Of a stretch of 64,000 bases of DNA, positions 51,200 to 60,071 are shown piece by piece (positions within the stretch are counted from its first letter, which is position 1; the number at the start of each line of letters is the position of its first letter). This DNA comes from Beijerinckiaceae bacterium. GTDB lineage: Bacteria; Pseudomonadota; Alphaproteobacteria; Rhizobiales; Beijerinckiaceae. The stretch lies in assembly GCA_947453205.1 (NCBI GenBank), contig CANGFT010000007.1, positions 1 through 64,000 on the forward strand, in the 5' to 3' direction. The translations under genes were made by a program, and so were the position numbers. The notes under the pieces are model-generated. The model made no database searches. It was not told the DNA's origin and worked only from the letters and a program-made list of their open reading frames with translations.

Positions 51200-51226
51200 G
51201 AGCGCCGCCGCTGCTAAGCGGCGCTC
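51200..51226. terminator. 9-bp stem-loop between gltX and a convergent gene
   Basis: GAGCGCCGC (51200-51208) pairs perfectly with GCGGCGCTC (51218-51226). It starts 8 bases after the gltX stop and lies 10 bases before the end of the convergent binding-protein gene, so it can end both transcripts. Confidence 0.65.
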
Positions 51227-51235
51227 CCTCCTGCC

Positions 51236-52285
51236 CTATTCGGACCGCTTGTACATGCCGACCTTGGCCTGAGCCGCCCTGAGGAAAGACAGGTCGATGA
51301 CCTGTTCGGCGGTCAGCTTCTTGTCCACGAGATCAAGTTTCTGGACGAAGGCGAGGTCGCGTTGCAGGCCTTCCAGATTGGGCATGCCATCGGGATCGCA
51401 GGCGGAGGGGATCACGTTCTTCAACAAGGGCTCGTCCTTGACGCCCGAATATTTCGCGATGATCCCCACGATCTCATCGGCGTTCTTGCCCGCGATGCGC
51501 CCGCCCTTGAGCGCGTCGTTATAGACATGGAGCGCGCGCAGATAGGCGCGCATGAAGGCCTCAGCCGCCTCGCGCTTCTTGACGAAGACTGCGCCAAAGG
51601 TGGTCACCGCCGCCTGCTGGTTGGGGTAGATCTCGTCAATGGTCATGAATCGCCGGGCGATGTTGCGCTTTTCGGCGATGGAGACGAGGGGTTCGGCGAC
51701 GAAGGTCGCGTCGATGGCCTTGTTCGCCATGGCCGCCACCATGTCGGCGGTCGAGATATAGACCCGCTCCACATCCTCAAAAGCGATTCCCGCCTTCTTG
51801 CAGGCCTCGTTGAGGGTGGACTGTTCGCCAGCGCTGCCGGTGGCGGGGATGGAGATCTTGCGCCCCTTGAGGTCAGCCAGAGACTTGAAGGCGCCGGAAT
51901 CCACGAGATCGGCCCGCACCAGCAGGGACTGGAACCCGTAGCCGGGCCCGTTGCGCGCCTTGTCGGCCACGATCTTGATGGCGATTTCGCGCTCATTGGC
52001 GTTGTAGAGCCCCGCCGAGACCGCGCCGCCGCTCACATCGAGATCGCCGGTGGACAAGGATGCGATCATCTTGGCGCCCGAGGGGAAGGAGGCGATGTCC
52101 ACATCCAGCCCCTCATCCCTGAAGTAGCCCCGGGCGTCGGCGATGAAATAGGGCGCGTCGCTCACCGTGTTGACGATGCCCAAAGTCACCTTCGTCGCGG
52201 CCGCACGGGCGACGGCAGGCGCGAAAATGGCCGAGGCGGCGGCGGTTTGCAGCAGGGCGCGGCGGGTGATCGTTTGATCCGTCAT
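51236..52285 (-). CDS. ABC transporter substrate-binding protein (NMT1/SsuA/NrtA type)
   Basis: A 349-residue binding protein with a Tat-type signal (TRRALLQTAAASAIFAPAVARAA). The mature start ATKVTLGIVNTVSDAPYFIADARGYFRDEGLDVDIASFPSG and then LSTGDLDVSGGAVSAGLYN are hallmarks of the NMT1/SsuA group, which bind nitrate, taurine, sulfonates or thiamine precursors. No permease or ATPase lies nearby. It sits convergent to gltX and divergent from gltA, between two housekeeping genes. ATG 52285 is preceded by GGAGGAAG. Confidence 0.85.
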   Translation of the reverse strand: MTDQTITRRALLQTAAASAIFAPAVARAAATKVTLGIVNTVSDAPYFIADARGYFRDEGLDVDIASFPSGAKMIASLSTGDLDVSGGAVSAGLYNANEREIAIKIVADKARNGPGYGFQSLLVRADLVDSGAFKSLADLKGRKISIPATGSAGEQSTLNEACKKAGIAFEDVERVYISTADMVAAMANKAIDATFVAEPLVSIAEKRNIARRFMTIDEIYPNQQAAVTTFGAVFVKKREAAEAFMRAYLRALHVYNDALKGGRIAGKNADEIVGIIAKYSGVKDEPLLKNVIPSACDPDGMPNLEGLQRDLAFVQKLDLVDKKLTAEQVIDLSFLRAAQAKVGMYKRSE

Positions 52286-52566
52286 GTCTTCCTCCAGAGC
52301 AGCGGGGGCGCTCTCCCCGCATTTGCGCGCATTAAGCCGATCTACCGGGGGTTGCGCAACCGCCATGGCCAATCAGGCCCCACACGCCCCGGAAAGCCTG
52401 ATGGTTAACCGAACTTCATGTTTGGCCAAAGTTTAGCCTGCATCTGCTTGAACGACGCGCGCCGATGCGATAGCTTTTTCCGCAGCGCAATAACCGCCGG
52501 GGGCTCTGTGGCCACCTGCGTGGTCCACCGGGCGCGTGTTGCGATGCAAGCATAAAGGCACACCAA

Positions 52567-53856
52567 ATGAGTGCGAAAAGCGGAAACTTCAAAATCGGCG
52601 ACGTCAGCGTGGAGATGCCCGTCAAGTCAGGCACGATCGGCCCGGACGTCATCGACATCGGCAAGCTCTATAACGCCACGGGCTGCTTCACTTTCGATCC
52701 GGGCTTCCTGTCTACGGCCGCCTGCGAGTCGAAGATCACCTATATCGACGGCGACGAAGGCGTTCTGCTGCATCGCGGCTATCCCATCGAGCAGCTCGCC
52801 GACCACGGCGACTTCCTCGAGACCTGCTACCTGCTGCTGCATGGGGAGCTCCCCACCCCCGCCGAGAAGGCGAAATTCGACCAGACCGTCACGCGCCACA
52901 CCATGGTCCATGACCAGATGACGCGCTTCTTCCAGGGCTTCCGCCGCGACGCCCATCCCATGGCCGTCCTGGTCGGCGCCGTCGGCGCCCTCGCCGCCTT
53001 CTATCATGACTCCACGGACATCAACGATCCCGTCCAGCGCATGGTCGCCTCCCATCGCATGATCGCGAAGATGCCGACGCTGGCGGCCATGGCCTATAAA
53101 TACAACATCGGCCAGCCCTTCGTTTACCCGAAGAACGATCTCGACTACGCCTCGAACTTCCTGCGCATGTGCTTCGCCGTGCCCTGCGAAGAATACAAGG
53201 TGAACCCGGTTCTGGCCCGCGCGCTCGACCGCATCTTCACCCTGCACGCCGACCACGAGCAGAACGCTTCGACCTCGACCGTCCGCCTCGCGGGCTCGAC
53301 GGGCGCGAATCCCTTCGCCTGCATCGCCGCCGGCATCGCCGCCCTGTGGGGGCCCGCCCATGGCGGCGCCAACGAAATCTGCCTGCGCATGCTCATGGAG
53401 ATCGGCACCGTCGACCGCATCCCCGAGTTCATCGCCCGCGCCAAGGACAAGAACGATCCGTTCCGCCTGATGGGCTTTGGCCATCGCGTCTACAAGAACT
53501 TCGATCCGCGCGCGAAGATCATGCACAAGACCTGCCATGAGGTTCTGGCGGAGCTTGGCATCAAGGACGATCCGCTGCTCGACGTGGCGATGGAGCTGGA
53601 GCGCATCGCGCTGCACGACCAGTATTTCATCGACCGTCAGCTCTATCCGAACGTGGACTTCTATTCAGGCATCACCCTGAAGGCCATGGGCTTCCCCACG
53701 ACCATGTTCACGGCGCTCTTCGCCGTGGCCCGCACGGTTGGCTGGATCGCCCAGTGGACGGAAATGATCGGCGATCCCCACCAGAAGATCGGCCGCCCGC
53801 GCCAGCTCTACACCGGCGAAGCGCGCCGCGATTACCTGCCCATCGGCAAGCGCTGA
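52567..53856 (+). CDS. gltA: Citrate synthase
   Basis: Type II citrate synthase of 429 residues, the entry enzyme of the TCA cycle. The active-site segments are clear: [33 protein letters not shown] (catalytic histidine), [14 protein letters not shown] and the aspartate in PNVDFYSG. Length and N-terminal beta-rich domain match the hexameric, NADH-regulated form of Gram-negative bacteria. ATG 52567 has AAAGG before it. A clear terminator follows. Confidence 0.97.
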   Translation: MSAKSGNFKIGDVSVEMPVKSGTIGPDVIDIGKLYNATGCFTFDPGFLSTAACESKITYIDGDEGVLLHRGYPIEQLADHGDFLETCYLLLHGELPTPAEKAKFDQTVTRHTMVHDQMTRFFQGFRRDAHPMAVLVGAVGALAAFYHDSTDINDPVQRMVASHRMIAKMPTLAAMAYKYNIGQPFVYPKNDLDYASNFLRMCFAVPCEEYKVNPVLARALDRIFTLHADHEQNASTSTVRLAGSTGANPFACIAAGIAALWGPAHGGANEICLRMLMEIGTVDRIPEFIARAKDKNDPFRLMGFGHRVYKNFDPRAKIMHKTCHEVLAELGIKDDPLLDVAMELERIALHDQYFIDRQLYPNVDFYSGITLKAMGFPTTMFTALFAVARTVGWIAQWTEMIGDPHQKIGRPRQLYTGEARRDYLPIGKR

Positions 53857-53876
53857 GCGGCTCTCAAAACAAAATC

Positions 53877-53904
53877 AAAGGGCTCCCGCGAGGGGGCCCT
53901 TTTT
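53877..53904 (+). terminator. Rho-independent terminator of gltA
   Basis: AAAGGGCTCC pairs with GGGGCCCTTT around a short loop, with one mismatch, and a run of five T follows the stem. It starts about 20 bases after the gltA stop codon and is the best standard terminator in the window. Confidence 0.85.
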
Positions 53905-54041
53905 GTTGGCGGCCAGGATAGGCAGGCGAAAACAGACTGCTTCATGCAAGCTGGCCGTCCAAGGACGCAATCGCCCCAAAAGCGGTCAGAAACGCATCCA
54001 CACACCCGAAAGACCATCGGAAGGCATGAAAGTCGGGAGCA

Positions 54042-54057
54042 AAGCCGCAAACGGCTT
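54042..54057 (-). terminator. Small hairpin at the end of the flagellin-like gene
   Basis: AAGCCG (54042-54047) pairs with CGGCTT (54052-54057) around CAAA, directly after the stop codon of the minus-strand flagellin-like gene. It is short, with only a few T after it, so its strength as a terminator is doubtful. Confidence 0.4.
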
Positions 54058-54794
54058 CATGCCGGCGCGATGGCCGCTGACTTGATGAGCTCTATGACCG
54101 CCTGTGCTGAGACATTGGCTTGAGCCAGCATCAATTGCGCGGCTTGTTGGATGAAGCCCTGCTTGGCCAAATCGGCGCGCGCCTGATCATTCGCGGATTT
54201 CACCATCGCTTCGCGGTTATTTCTCAGGAGGACCAGCGACGCCTGCAGTCTGTCATCAACAAACCCGAGAACACTCTTGTATCCATTAATTTTACTTTGA
54301 GCATTCATCGCTTTGGACAAGGACGCGCTCACTTCGGCCTGATTTTCAGGATCCTGATCAAGCACATCCTGCATTTCAGTCAGCGAAACCTGAAATTTGT
54401 CATTGGCATTTGGGCCAACCTGAAGATTAAAATCACTATTGAACAGGTTCATTGAATTGTAATTCGCCGCAGCCATTTCTGCTGCAATATAGGATTGCTG
54501 AACTTCCAGATCTGGATCGCCCGGCGACAGCGTAGTCATTATTTTCAAAGAACTCACAATTTTTTTAATTGCGATATCAGCGTCATCTACCAGCAATTTA
54601 TTTTGCACCTGATTTGTTTGTGCAAACTGCGTCCCATTGATCGCTGCCGTCAGGAATGTGGGAGTTACAGCGACCGCTGTTTCTGCGTCGGCGGTTTGGT
54701 TGATGATTTTGTTGAGGTTCTCGATTTTCCGGGTGCTCTGGGCGAGCGCCTGCGATGCGTAAATCGCGTTCACATTTGTGTTGAGGGATAGCAT
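54057..54794 (-). CDS. Divergent orphan flagellin-like protein
   Basis: A 245-residue protein with flagellin ends. The N-terminus LSLNTNVNAIYASQALAQSTRKIENLNKI matches the D0 helix. The C-terminal stretch GFIQQAAQLMLAQANVSAQAVIELI matches the C-terminal D0 helix, but continues past the usual end as KSAAIAPA. The usual D1 motif (GxRINxAxDDAAG) is missing, and the protein is short. The gene is clearly more AT-rich than its neighbours and no other flagellar gene lies in the window. ATG 54794 is preceded by GGTGGAG. A perfect CtrA-type box lies about 70 bases upstream. It may be a filament subunit of a distant flagellar set, a divergent paralogue, or a decaying copy. Confidence 0.72.
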   Translation of the reverse strand: MLSLNTNVNAIYASQALAQSTRKIENLNKIINQTADAETAVAVTPTFLTAAINGTQFAQTNQVQNKLLVDDADIAIKKIVSSLKIMTTLSPGDPDLEVQQSYIAAEMAAANYNSMNLFNSDFNLQVGPNANDKFQVSLTEMQDVLDQDPENQAEVSASLSKAMNAQSKINGYKSVLGFVDDRLQASLVLLRNNREAMVKSANDQARADLAKQGFIQQAAQLMLAQANVSAQAVIELIKSAAIAPA

Positions 54795-54864
54795 TGCGGA
54801 CTCCACCGGCTCACTGAAAGAAAATTTACCTAACCACCCTCTTTCCGGGCTGCGAGGCAAAATG

Positions 54865-54880
54865 GTTAACGACAGGTTAA
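54865..54880 (-). promoter_or_regulatory. Perfect CtrA-type binding site (TTAA-N7-TTAAC)
   Basis: On the minus strand the sequence reads TTAACCTGTCGTTAAC, an exact TTAA-N7-TTAAC match to the CtrA consensus known from Caulobacter and other alphaproteobacteria. It lies about 70 bases before the ATG of the flagellin-like gene, a normal activator position. CtrA controls many flagellar genes in this class. Confidence 0.7.
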
Positions 54881-54891
54881 TGGAAAACTTT

Positions 54892-54932
54892 AATTAATCA
54901 TTAATTTTAATGATTAATTTTAATGATTAATT
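54892..54932. repeat. Inverted plus direct copies of a 13-bp AT-rich unit
   Basis: AATTAATCATTAA (54892-54904) is the exact reverse complement of TTAATGATTAATT at 54907-54919, and that unit is repeated exactly at 54920-54932. The three copies sit just upstream of the CtrA-type box on the flagellin-like gene's side. They could be protein-binding sites or a hairpin. Confidence 0.75.
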
Positions 54933-55781
54933 TCAGAAGGGTTTCCAGGGCTCAAGCCAATCGATCATTGCGAAGAGAACATTCCCGGCATCTAAATTAT
55001 TGAAATAAAGAAATTATCCGTCGTCTTGGAGAGATGCGCCGCCCGGAAGGCTTTGGCGCAGAACTCGTTTTTGAATATTTTTGTTAACTAACGTTAATTT
55101 CATTGATGGGTTGACTTGCCCTGCAAAAGAGTGGCGCTGGAAAATTTTAAGAAAACTATCTTTTCAAGATAGGAACATTATATCCAGCGCGGATCAGTCC
55201 GGATTTGCACCAGCAAGGTTGCGCCCTGCCCCCGAGGGTGCGCGTGAAATTTGATCCATGGCTCTGCTGGCGCGGCGAGATCCATCGCAGCGACCTTCGA
55301 GGGGACAGCTTCACGAGCCCTCGACGACATACACGCCGCCAGAAGGAGCTTCAGGGGGGGAAAAGGTCAAAGCTGGATCAAGAATTATGGCCGGGGTCCG
55401 AAACTCGCCCTGCCCCGAGGTCGCCTGAACGACTTGCACACACGCCATGACCAGAGCAGCCCCAGCCGACCTGTCGCCTTCGCTGGCGCCGATCTTTTGC
55501 AGGGCAGCGCCGCGTCGGGCGCGCAGCGCCTGAACCATCTTCATGGCCTCGCCCATGCTGGACGGCTTCCGCGCCGGGTTGGCGGATGCGAAAGGCTTTT
55601 CCGGGATTGTGGAAGATTTTTTCTTTTAAAATCATAGATCTGAACCCGAAATTAGCCGAGACCGGCCATCCTCTGGCCTACATTTTCGAATCACGATAGA
55701 CCATCAACCAGGTTTGGCGGGTGCGCAATCGCCTGATGTTCACCAGTCGGGCTGGATCGTTATGTGTGGGTCGGGGTCGCC

Positions 55782-56495
55782 ATGTCCTGCTTATGGAAAC
55801 GCGTCGTCGTCAAGCTTTCGGGCGAGGCCCTCATGGGGCCGCTCACCCATGGCTTGCATGAGCCGACCTTGAAGCGGGTCGCCCAGGATCTCGCCGCCTC
55901 CGCCGCCCTTGGCGTCGAGATTGCGGTGGTCGTCGGCGGCGGCAACTTTTTCCGGGGCATTCAGGGCGCGGACAAGGGCATCGACCGGGCCCGCGCCGAT
56001 TCCATCGGCATGCTGGCCACGGTGATGAACGGTCTGGCTCTGGAGCACGCCATCGAGAAGGAGGGCCAGTCCGCCCGCGCCCTCTCGGCGGTGCCCATGC
56101 CCTTCGTCTGCCAGCCCTATTCGCGCCAGGCCGCGCTGAACCACCTCGGCAAGGGGCGCGTCACCGTGCTGGCCGGCGGCACGGGCAATCCCTTCTTCAC
56201 CACCGACACGGGCGCGGCCCTGCGCGGGGCGGAGCTTTCCTGCGACGCCATTCTGAAGGCGACGCAGGTCGATGGCGTCTACACCGCCGACCCCAAGAAA
56301 GACCCCGCCGCCACGCGCTACGAGCGCCTGACCCATGACGAGGCCATCGCCCGCAACATCGAAGTCATGGACACCGCCGCCTTCGCTCTTGCCCGCGACA
56401 ACCGAATTCCGATAATTGTCTTCTCCATTCAGGAGGCCGGCGCCATCACGGCGGCCCTCGAGGGCCGTGGACGCTTCACCATCGTGACGCCATAA
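55782..56495 (+). CDS. pyrH: UMP kinase
   Basis: UMP kinase of 237 residues that makes UDP in pyrimidine synthesis. It has the family's opening KRVVVKLSGEALMG, the glycine-rich VVVGGGNFFRG, and AGGTGNPFFTTDTGAALRG and VDGVYTADPKKDP in the nucleotide site. ATG 55782 gives the normal start with GGGGTC before it; a GTG at 55764 would add six residues. It begins the operon pyrH-frr-uppS-cdsA-dxr-rseP-bamA. The usual upstream rpsB-tsf pair is not present. Confidence 0.96.
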   Translation: MSCLWKRVVVKLSGEALMGPLTHGLHEPTLKRVAQDLAASAALGVEIAVVVGGGNFFRGIQGADKGIDRARADSIGMLATVMNGLALEHAIEKEGQSARALSAVPMPFVCQPYSRQAALNHLGKGRVTVLAGGTGNPFFTTDTGAALRGAELSCDAILKATQVDGVYTADPKKDPAATRYERLTHDEAIARNIEVMDTAAFALARDNRIPIIVFSIQEAGAITAALEGRGRFTIVTP

Positions 56496-56534
56496 ACGAG
56501 CGTCAGCGTCCGCAGCCATAGCAGGATCCATCCC

Positions 56535-57095
56535 ATGAGCAGCACCTTCGACCTCGCCGACATCAAGCGCCGCATGCAGGGCTCCATCGCCTCGCTGCGC
56601 CACGATCTCAACGGCCTGCGCACCGGCCGCGCCACCGCGAGCCTGCTTGATCCCGTGCAGGTCGACGCCTATGGGCAGCATACGCCAATCACCCAGGTCG
56701 CCACGGTCTCGGTGCCCGAGCCCCGCCTCATCTCGGTTCAGGTCTGGGACAGGGCCATGGTGGGCGCCGTCGAGCGCGCCATCCGCGACTCCAACCTCGG
56801 CCTCAGCCCCACGACCGAAGGCCAGACCCTGCGCATCCGCATTCCCGAACTCAACGAGCAGCGCCGCAAGGAGCTGGTGAAGGTCGCGCACAAATATGCC
56901 GAGGAGGCGCGCGTCGCCGTCCGCCACGTGCGCCGCGACGGCATCGACATCCTGAAGAAACTGCTGAAGGATAAGGCCATCGGCGAGGACGACGAGAAGC
57001 GTCAGGCCGGCGACGTCCAGAAGGCGACCGATCAGGCCATCGCCGAAGTCGATCAGGTCCTCGCGGCGAAAGAAAAAGAAATAATGCAGGTGTAG
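56535..57095 (+). CDS. frr: Ribosome recycling factor
   Basis: RRF of 186 residues, which splits post-termination ribosomes together with EF-G. The family blocks are all present: [20 protein letters not shown], then [24 protein letters not shown] and [19 protein letters not shown]. Length is standard. It follows pyrH by 39 bases as in most bacteria. Confidence 0.97.
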   Translation: MSSTFDLADIKRRMQGSIASLRHDLNGLRTGRATASLLDPVQVDAYGQHTPITQVATVSVPEPRLISVQVWDRAMVGAVERAIRDSNLGLSPTTEGQTLRIRIPELNEQRRKELVKVAHKYAEEARVAVRHVRRDGIDILKKLLKDKAIGEDDEKRQAGDVQKATDQAIAEVDQVLAAKEKEIMQV

Positions 57096-57131
57096 GTTTA
57101 CGTCAGCGATTGCCCGGAAGTGCGAGCGGAC

Positions 57132-57911
57132 ATGCATGACAAGGTCGAAACAGTGACCGCAATTCCGCCCGCCGTCGGCTGGAGCCGGGCCTTGCCGCGC
57201 CATGTCGGCATCATCATGGATGGCAATGGCCGCTGGGCGAGCGCGCGCGGCCTGCCGCGCATGGAGGGCCACAGGCGCGGCGTGGAGGCCGTGCGCCGGT
57301 CGGTGCGCGCCGCCCTTGAAATCGGCATCTCCTTTCTGACCATCTACAGTTTCTCCGCGGAGAACTGGAGCCGTCCCCCGCAGGAGGTCAGCTTCCTGAT
57401 GGGCCTGTTGAAGCGCTTCATCCGCAACGATCTCGCCGACCTCCACACCAACGGCGTGCGGGTGCGGGTGATCGGCTCCTCCGACAGGGTCGATCCGGAA
57501 ATCGTGATGCTGCTCGAGGAGGCCGAGGCCCTGACGCGCGGCAACGATCGCCTCACCCTCGTCATCGCCTTCAATTATGGCGGGCGTCAGGAGATCGCCG
57601 AGGCCGCGCGGCGCCTGGCCATGCGCGCAGCCGCAGGCGAGATCGACCCTGCGGCCATCGACGCCGAGGCGATCCGCGCAGAGCTGGCCACCGCCGACAT
57701 GCCCGACCCCGACCTCATCATCCGCACCTCTGGCGAGCAGCGCCTGTCGAACTTCCTGCTATGGCAGTCCGCCTATGCGGAATTCGTCTTCCTGCCGCTC
57801 CACTGGCCTGATTTCGACCGCGCCGCCTTCGAGTCCGCGCTCGACATCTACGCCGGACGCGAGCGTCGCTTCGGCGGGCTGCGGGTCGAGGCCGAGAAGA
57901 CCGGCTCATGA
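57132..57911 (+). CDS. uppS: Undecaprenyl diphosphate synthase
   Basis: Cis-prenyltransferase that makes the C55 lipid carrier for peptidoglycan and polysaccharides, including the exopolysaccharide encoded at 12.7-22.8 kb. It has the P-loop-like [29 protein letters not shown], the substrate motif FSAENWSRP and the closing [26 protein letters not shown] 57132 is my choice; a GTG at 57120 would add four residues, and neither has a strong ribosome site. The stop overlaps the cdsA start. Confidence 0.94.
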   Translation: MHDKVETVTAIPPAVGWSRALPRHVGIIMDGNGRWASARGLPRMEGHRRGVEAVRRSVRAALEIGISFLTIYSFSAENWSRPPQEVSFLMGLLKRFIRNDLADLHTNGVRVRVIGSSDRVDPEIVMLLEEAEALTRGNDRLTLVIAFNYGGRQEIAEAARRLAMRAAAGEIDPAAIDAEAIRAELATADMPDPDLIIRTSGEQRLSNFLLWQSAYAEFVFLPLHWPDFDRAAFESALDIYAGRERRFGGLRVEAEKTGS

Positions 57912-58786
57912 GCGAACAGCGCCCCGGCGGGGGAGCCGCTTCGGCGCCGCAGGCCCGATTGTCCAGCGACCTTGGCCCCCGCGCCGCCTCAAGCGTGGTG
58001 ATGATCGCCGCCGCCCTTGGCGCGCTCTGGCTCGGCGGGGACGTCTTCATTCTGTTCTGGCTCGCCTGCGCGCTGGCGCTCCACTGGGAATGGCAGACCC
58101 TGATCGACGCCCCCCGGTTCATGGCGCGCTTTCTGGGCGGAGCGGCTGCGCTGGTCGTCTCGGTCGCGCTCTTGCGCAGCGCCCATGTCGCCAGCGCCCT
58201 TGGCCTTGTGGCGGTCGGCGCCTTCGGCCTCGCCTGGCTCGGGGGACCGGCCAAGCGGATCTGGGCGGGCGCCGGCCTCGTCTACGCTGCCTCGGTGGTG
58301 ATTTCGGTCACCCTGCTGCGGGTGCTCTCCCGCATCGACGGGATGGAGGCGATCCTCTGGCTCTTCGCGGTGGTCTGGGGCACGGACATCATGGCCTATT
58401 TCGGCGGACGTCTCATCGGCGGCCCCAAGCTCTGGCCGCGGCTGTCGCCCTCCAAGACCTGGGCGGGCTTTCTGGTCGGCGTCTGCAGCGGCGGATTGCT
58501 GGGCCTTCTGTGCGCCGTCCTCACGCCCGGGGCGGAGGCAGCCGCGCTCAGCCCCCTCTTCGTGCTGGGCCTGCTCGCCGGCGTCGTGGCGCAGGCCGGG
58601 GACTTTTTCGAATCCTGGATCAAGCGCCGCTTCGGCGTGAAGGATTCCAGCAAACTCATTCCCGGCCATGGCGGCTTCATGGACCGCCTCGACGGCTTCA
58701 TCGCCGCCGCCGCCTTTGCGGCTCTGGTGGGATGGATGAAATCGGCCGGGCCGGGTTTCGTAGCCATAGGCCTGCTGCGATGGTAA
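57908..58786 (+). CDS. cdsA: Phosphatidate cytidylyltransferase
   Basis: Integral membrane enzyme of 292 residues that makes CDP-diacylglycerol, the precursor of all main phospholipids. There are about six to eight hydrophobic segments. The family signature is seen as [13 protein letters not shown] and the C-terminal [22 protein letters not shown] overlaps the uppS stop (ATGA), so the two are translationally coupled. Confidence 0.94.
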   Translation: MSEQRPGGGAASAPQARLSSDLGPRAASSVVMIAAALGALWLGGDVFILFWLACALALHWEWQTLIDAPRFMARFLGGAAALVVSVALLRSAHVASALGLVAVGAFGLAWLGGPAKRIWAGAGLVYAASVVISVTLLRVLSRIDGMEAILWLFAVVWGTDIMAYFGGRLIGGPKLWPRLSPSKTWAGFLVGVCSGGLLGLLCAVLTPGAEAAALSPLFVLGLLAGVVAQAGDFFESWIKRRFGVKDSSKLIPGHGGFMDRLDGFIAAAAFAALVGWMKSAGPGFVAIGLLRW

Positions 58787-58814
58787 TAACGCTCCGAACT
58801 CCTATGTGTTGCTC

Positions 58815-60038
58815 ATGACCATTTCAGAACCCTCGGCCTTTCGCATCGACCAACCGGCCGCCCTGCCCGGCAGCGCCCGCAGGCTGGTTCTGCTTGGCGC
58901 GACCGGGTCCATCGGCAGATCCACGGCGGATGTGATCGCCCATGCGCCCGAGGGCGCTTTCGAGGTCGCCTCGGTGGCGGGCGGGCAGGATGCGCAGGCC
59001 CTCGCGAAAACGGCCATCGCCCTCAAGGCCTCCTTCGCGGCGCTCGCCGACCCGGCGGGCGGCGAGGCCCTGCGCGAGGCGCTGGCTGGCACGGGCATCC
59101 GCAGCGGCGCCGGGCCGCAGGCCGTGCTGGAGGCGGCGCTTCATGATTGCGATCTGGTCGTGGGCGCCATCGCCGGGGCGGCGGGGGTCGAGCCGACCCA
59201 TGCGGCGCTGGAGGCCGGCCGCACCATAGCCCTCGCCAACAAGGAATGTCTGGTCTGCGCGGGCGGGCCCTTCATGCGCACGGCGGCGCGGGCGGGCGCG
59301 CGGCTTCTGCCCATGGACTCCGAACACAACGCCATCTTTCAGGCGCTGGGCGGCGCCGACCCCTCGACCATCGACCAGATGATCCTGACCGCCTCCGGCG
59401 GCCCCTTCCGCACCTGGACGGCGGAGGCTATCGCCGCGGCGACGCCCGGCCAGGCGCTCGCCCATCCCAACTGGTCCATGGGCCGGAAGGTGACGATCGA
59501 CTCTGCAAGCCTTATGAACAAAGGCCTTGAACTCATTGAAGCATATCATATTTTTGCCATTGACGCCGGAAAGCTGGATGTGCTCATCCATCCCCAGTCC
59601 ATCGTCCACGGCCTCGTGACCTTCGCCGATGGATCGGTGACTGCGGGCATGGCCATGCCGGACATGCGCACCCCCATCGCCCATTGCCTCGCCTGGCCCG
59701 ACCGGGTCGGGACGCGCTCCCCCCGGCTGGATCTGGCGGCCATCGGCTCGCTCACCTTCGAGCGGCCTGATTTCAGCCGTTTCCCTGCGCTAAGGGTGGC
59801 GATGGATTGCCTGAAGGCGGGCGGCAGCCTGCCGACCGTCCTCAACGCAGCCAATGAAATCGCGGTGGAGGCCTTTCTTGAGGGGCGCATCAGCTTCCAC
59901 CAGATCGCCAGCCTCGTCGAGGCGATTTGCGAGGACGCGGTGCGCCGGGGCGATGATGGCGATCCCGCCACAGTCAGCGATGCGCTGGCCATCGACAGCG
60001 TGACAAGACAGCGGACGCGTGAAGCGCTGCTGATGTGA
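58815..60038 (+). CDS. dxr: 1-Deoxy-D-xylulose 5-phosphate reductoisomerase
   Basis: Second enzyme of the non-mevalonate isoprenoid pathway, 407 residues. The NADPH site RLVLLGATGSIGRSTADVI, the active-site MDSEHNAIFQ with metal-binding residues, TASGGPFRTW and LMNKGLELIEAYHIF are clear. ATG 58815 is preferred; a GTG three codons upstream is possible. Together with uppS in the same operon it supplies isoprenoid carriers. Confidence 0.96.
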   Translation: MTISEPSAFRIDQPAALPGSARRLVLLGATGSIGRSTADVIAHAPEGAFEVASVAGGQDAQALAKTAIALKASFAALADPAGGEALREALAGTGIRSGAGPQAVLEAALHDCDLVVGAIAGAAGVEPTHAALEAGRTIALANKECLVCAGGPFMRTAARAGARLLPMDSEHNAIFQALGGADPSTIDQMILTASGGPFRTWTAEAIAAATPGQALAHPNWSMGRKVTIDSASLMNKGLELIEAYHIFAIDAGKLDVLIHPQSIVHGLVTFADGSVTAGMAMPDMRTPIAHCLAWPDRVGTRSPRLDLAAIGSLTFERPDFSRFPALRVAMDCLKAGGSLPTVLNAANEIAVEAFLEGRISFHQIASLVEAICEDAVRRGDDGDPATVSDALAIDSVTRQRTREALLM

Positions 60039-60071
60039 GGATCATCGGGCCGGACCGGCCCCGGAGGCGAA

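Larger units (their letters stand above)
54795..55781. other. AT-rich gap of almost 1 kb between flagellin-like gene and pyrH
   Basis: No convincing gene was found. From about 54840 to 55170 the DNA is very AT-rich. It holds a CtrA-type box, a set of three 13-bp repeats, and a small perfect inverted repeat (CTATCTT at 55156-55162 with AAGATAG at 55166-55172). From about 55200 to 55640 G+C rises again and short frames exist on both strands. The best (minus strand, 55556 to 55311, 81 codons) has no recognisable domain and may be remnant DNA. The pyrH promoter must lie near 55650-55770. Confidence 0.55.

Noticed and set aside
55083-55097. A second CtrA-like site (GTTAA, six bases, TTAA)
   Set aside because: The spacing is six rather than seven bases, and TTAA is common in this AT-rich stretch.
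55311-55556. An 81-codon minus-strand frame in the gap before pyrH
   Set aside because: No ribosome site, no recognisable domain and overlapping frames on both strands; kept only as a possible remnant in the description of the gap.
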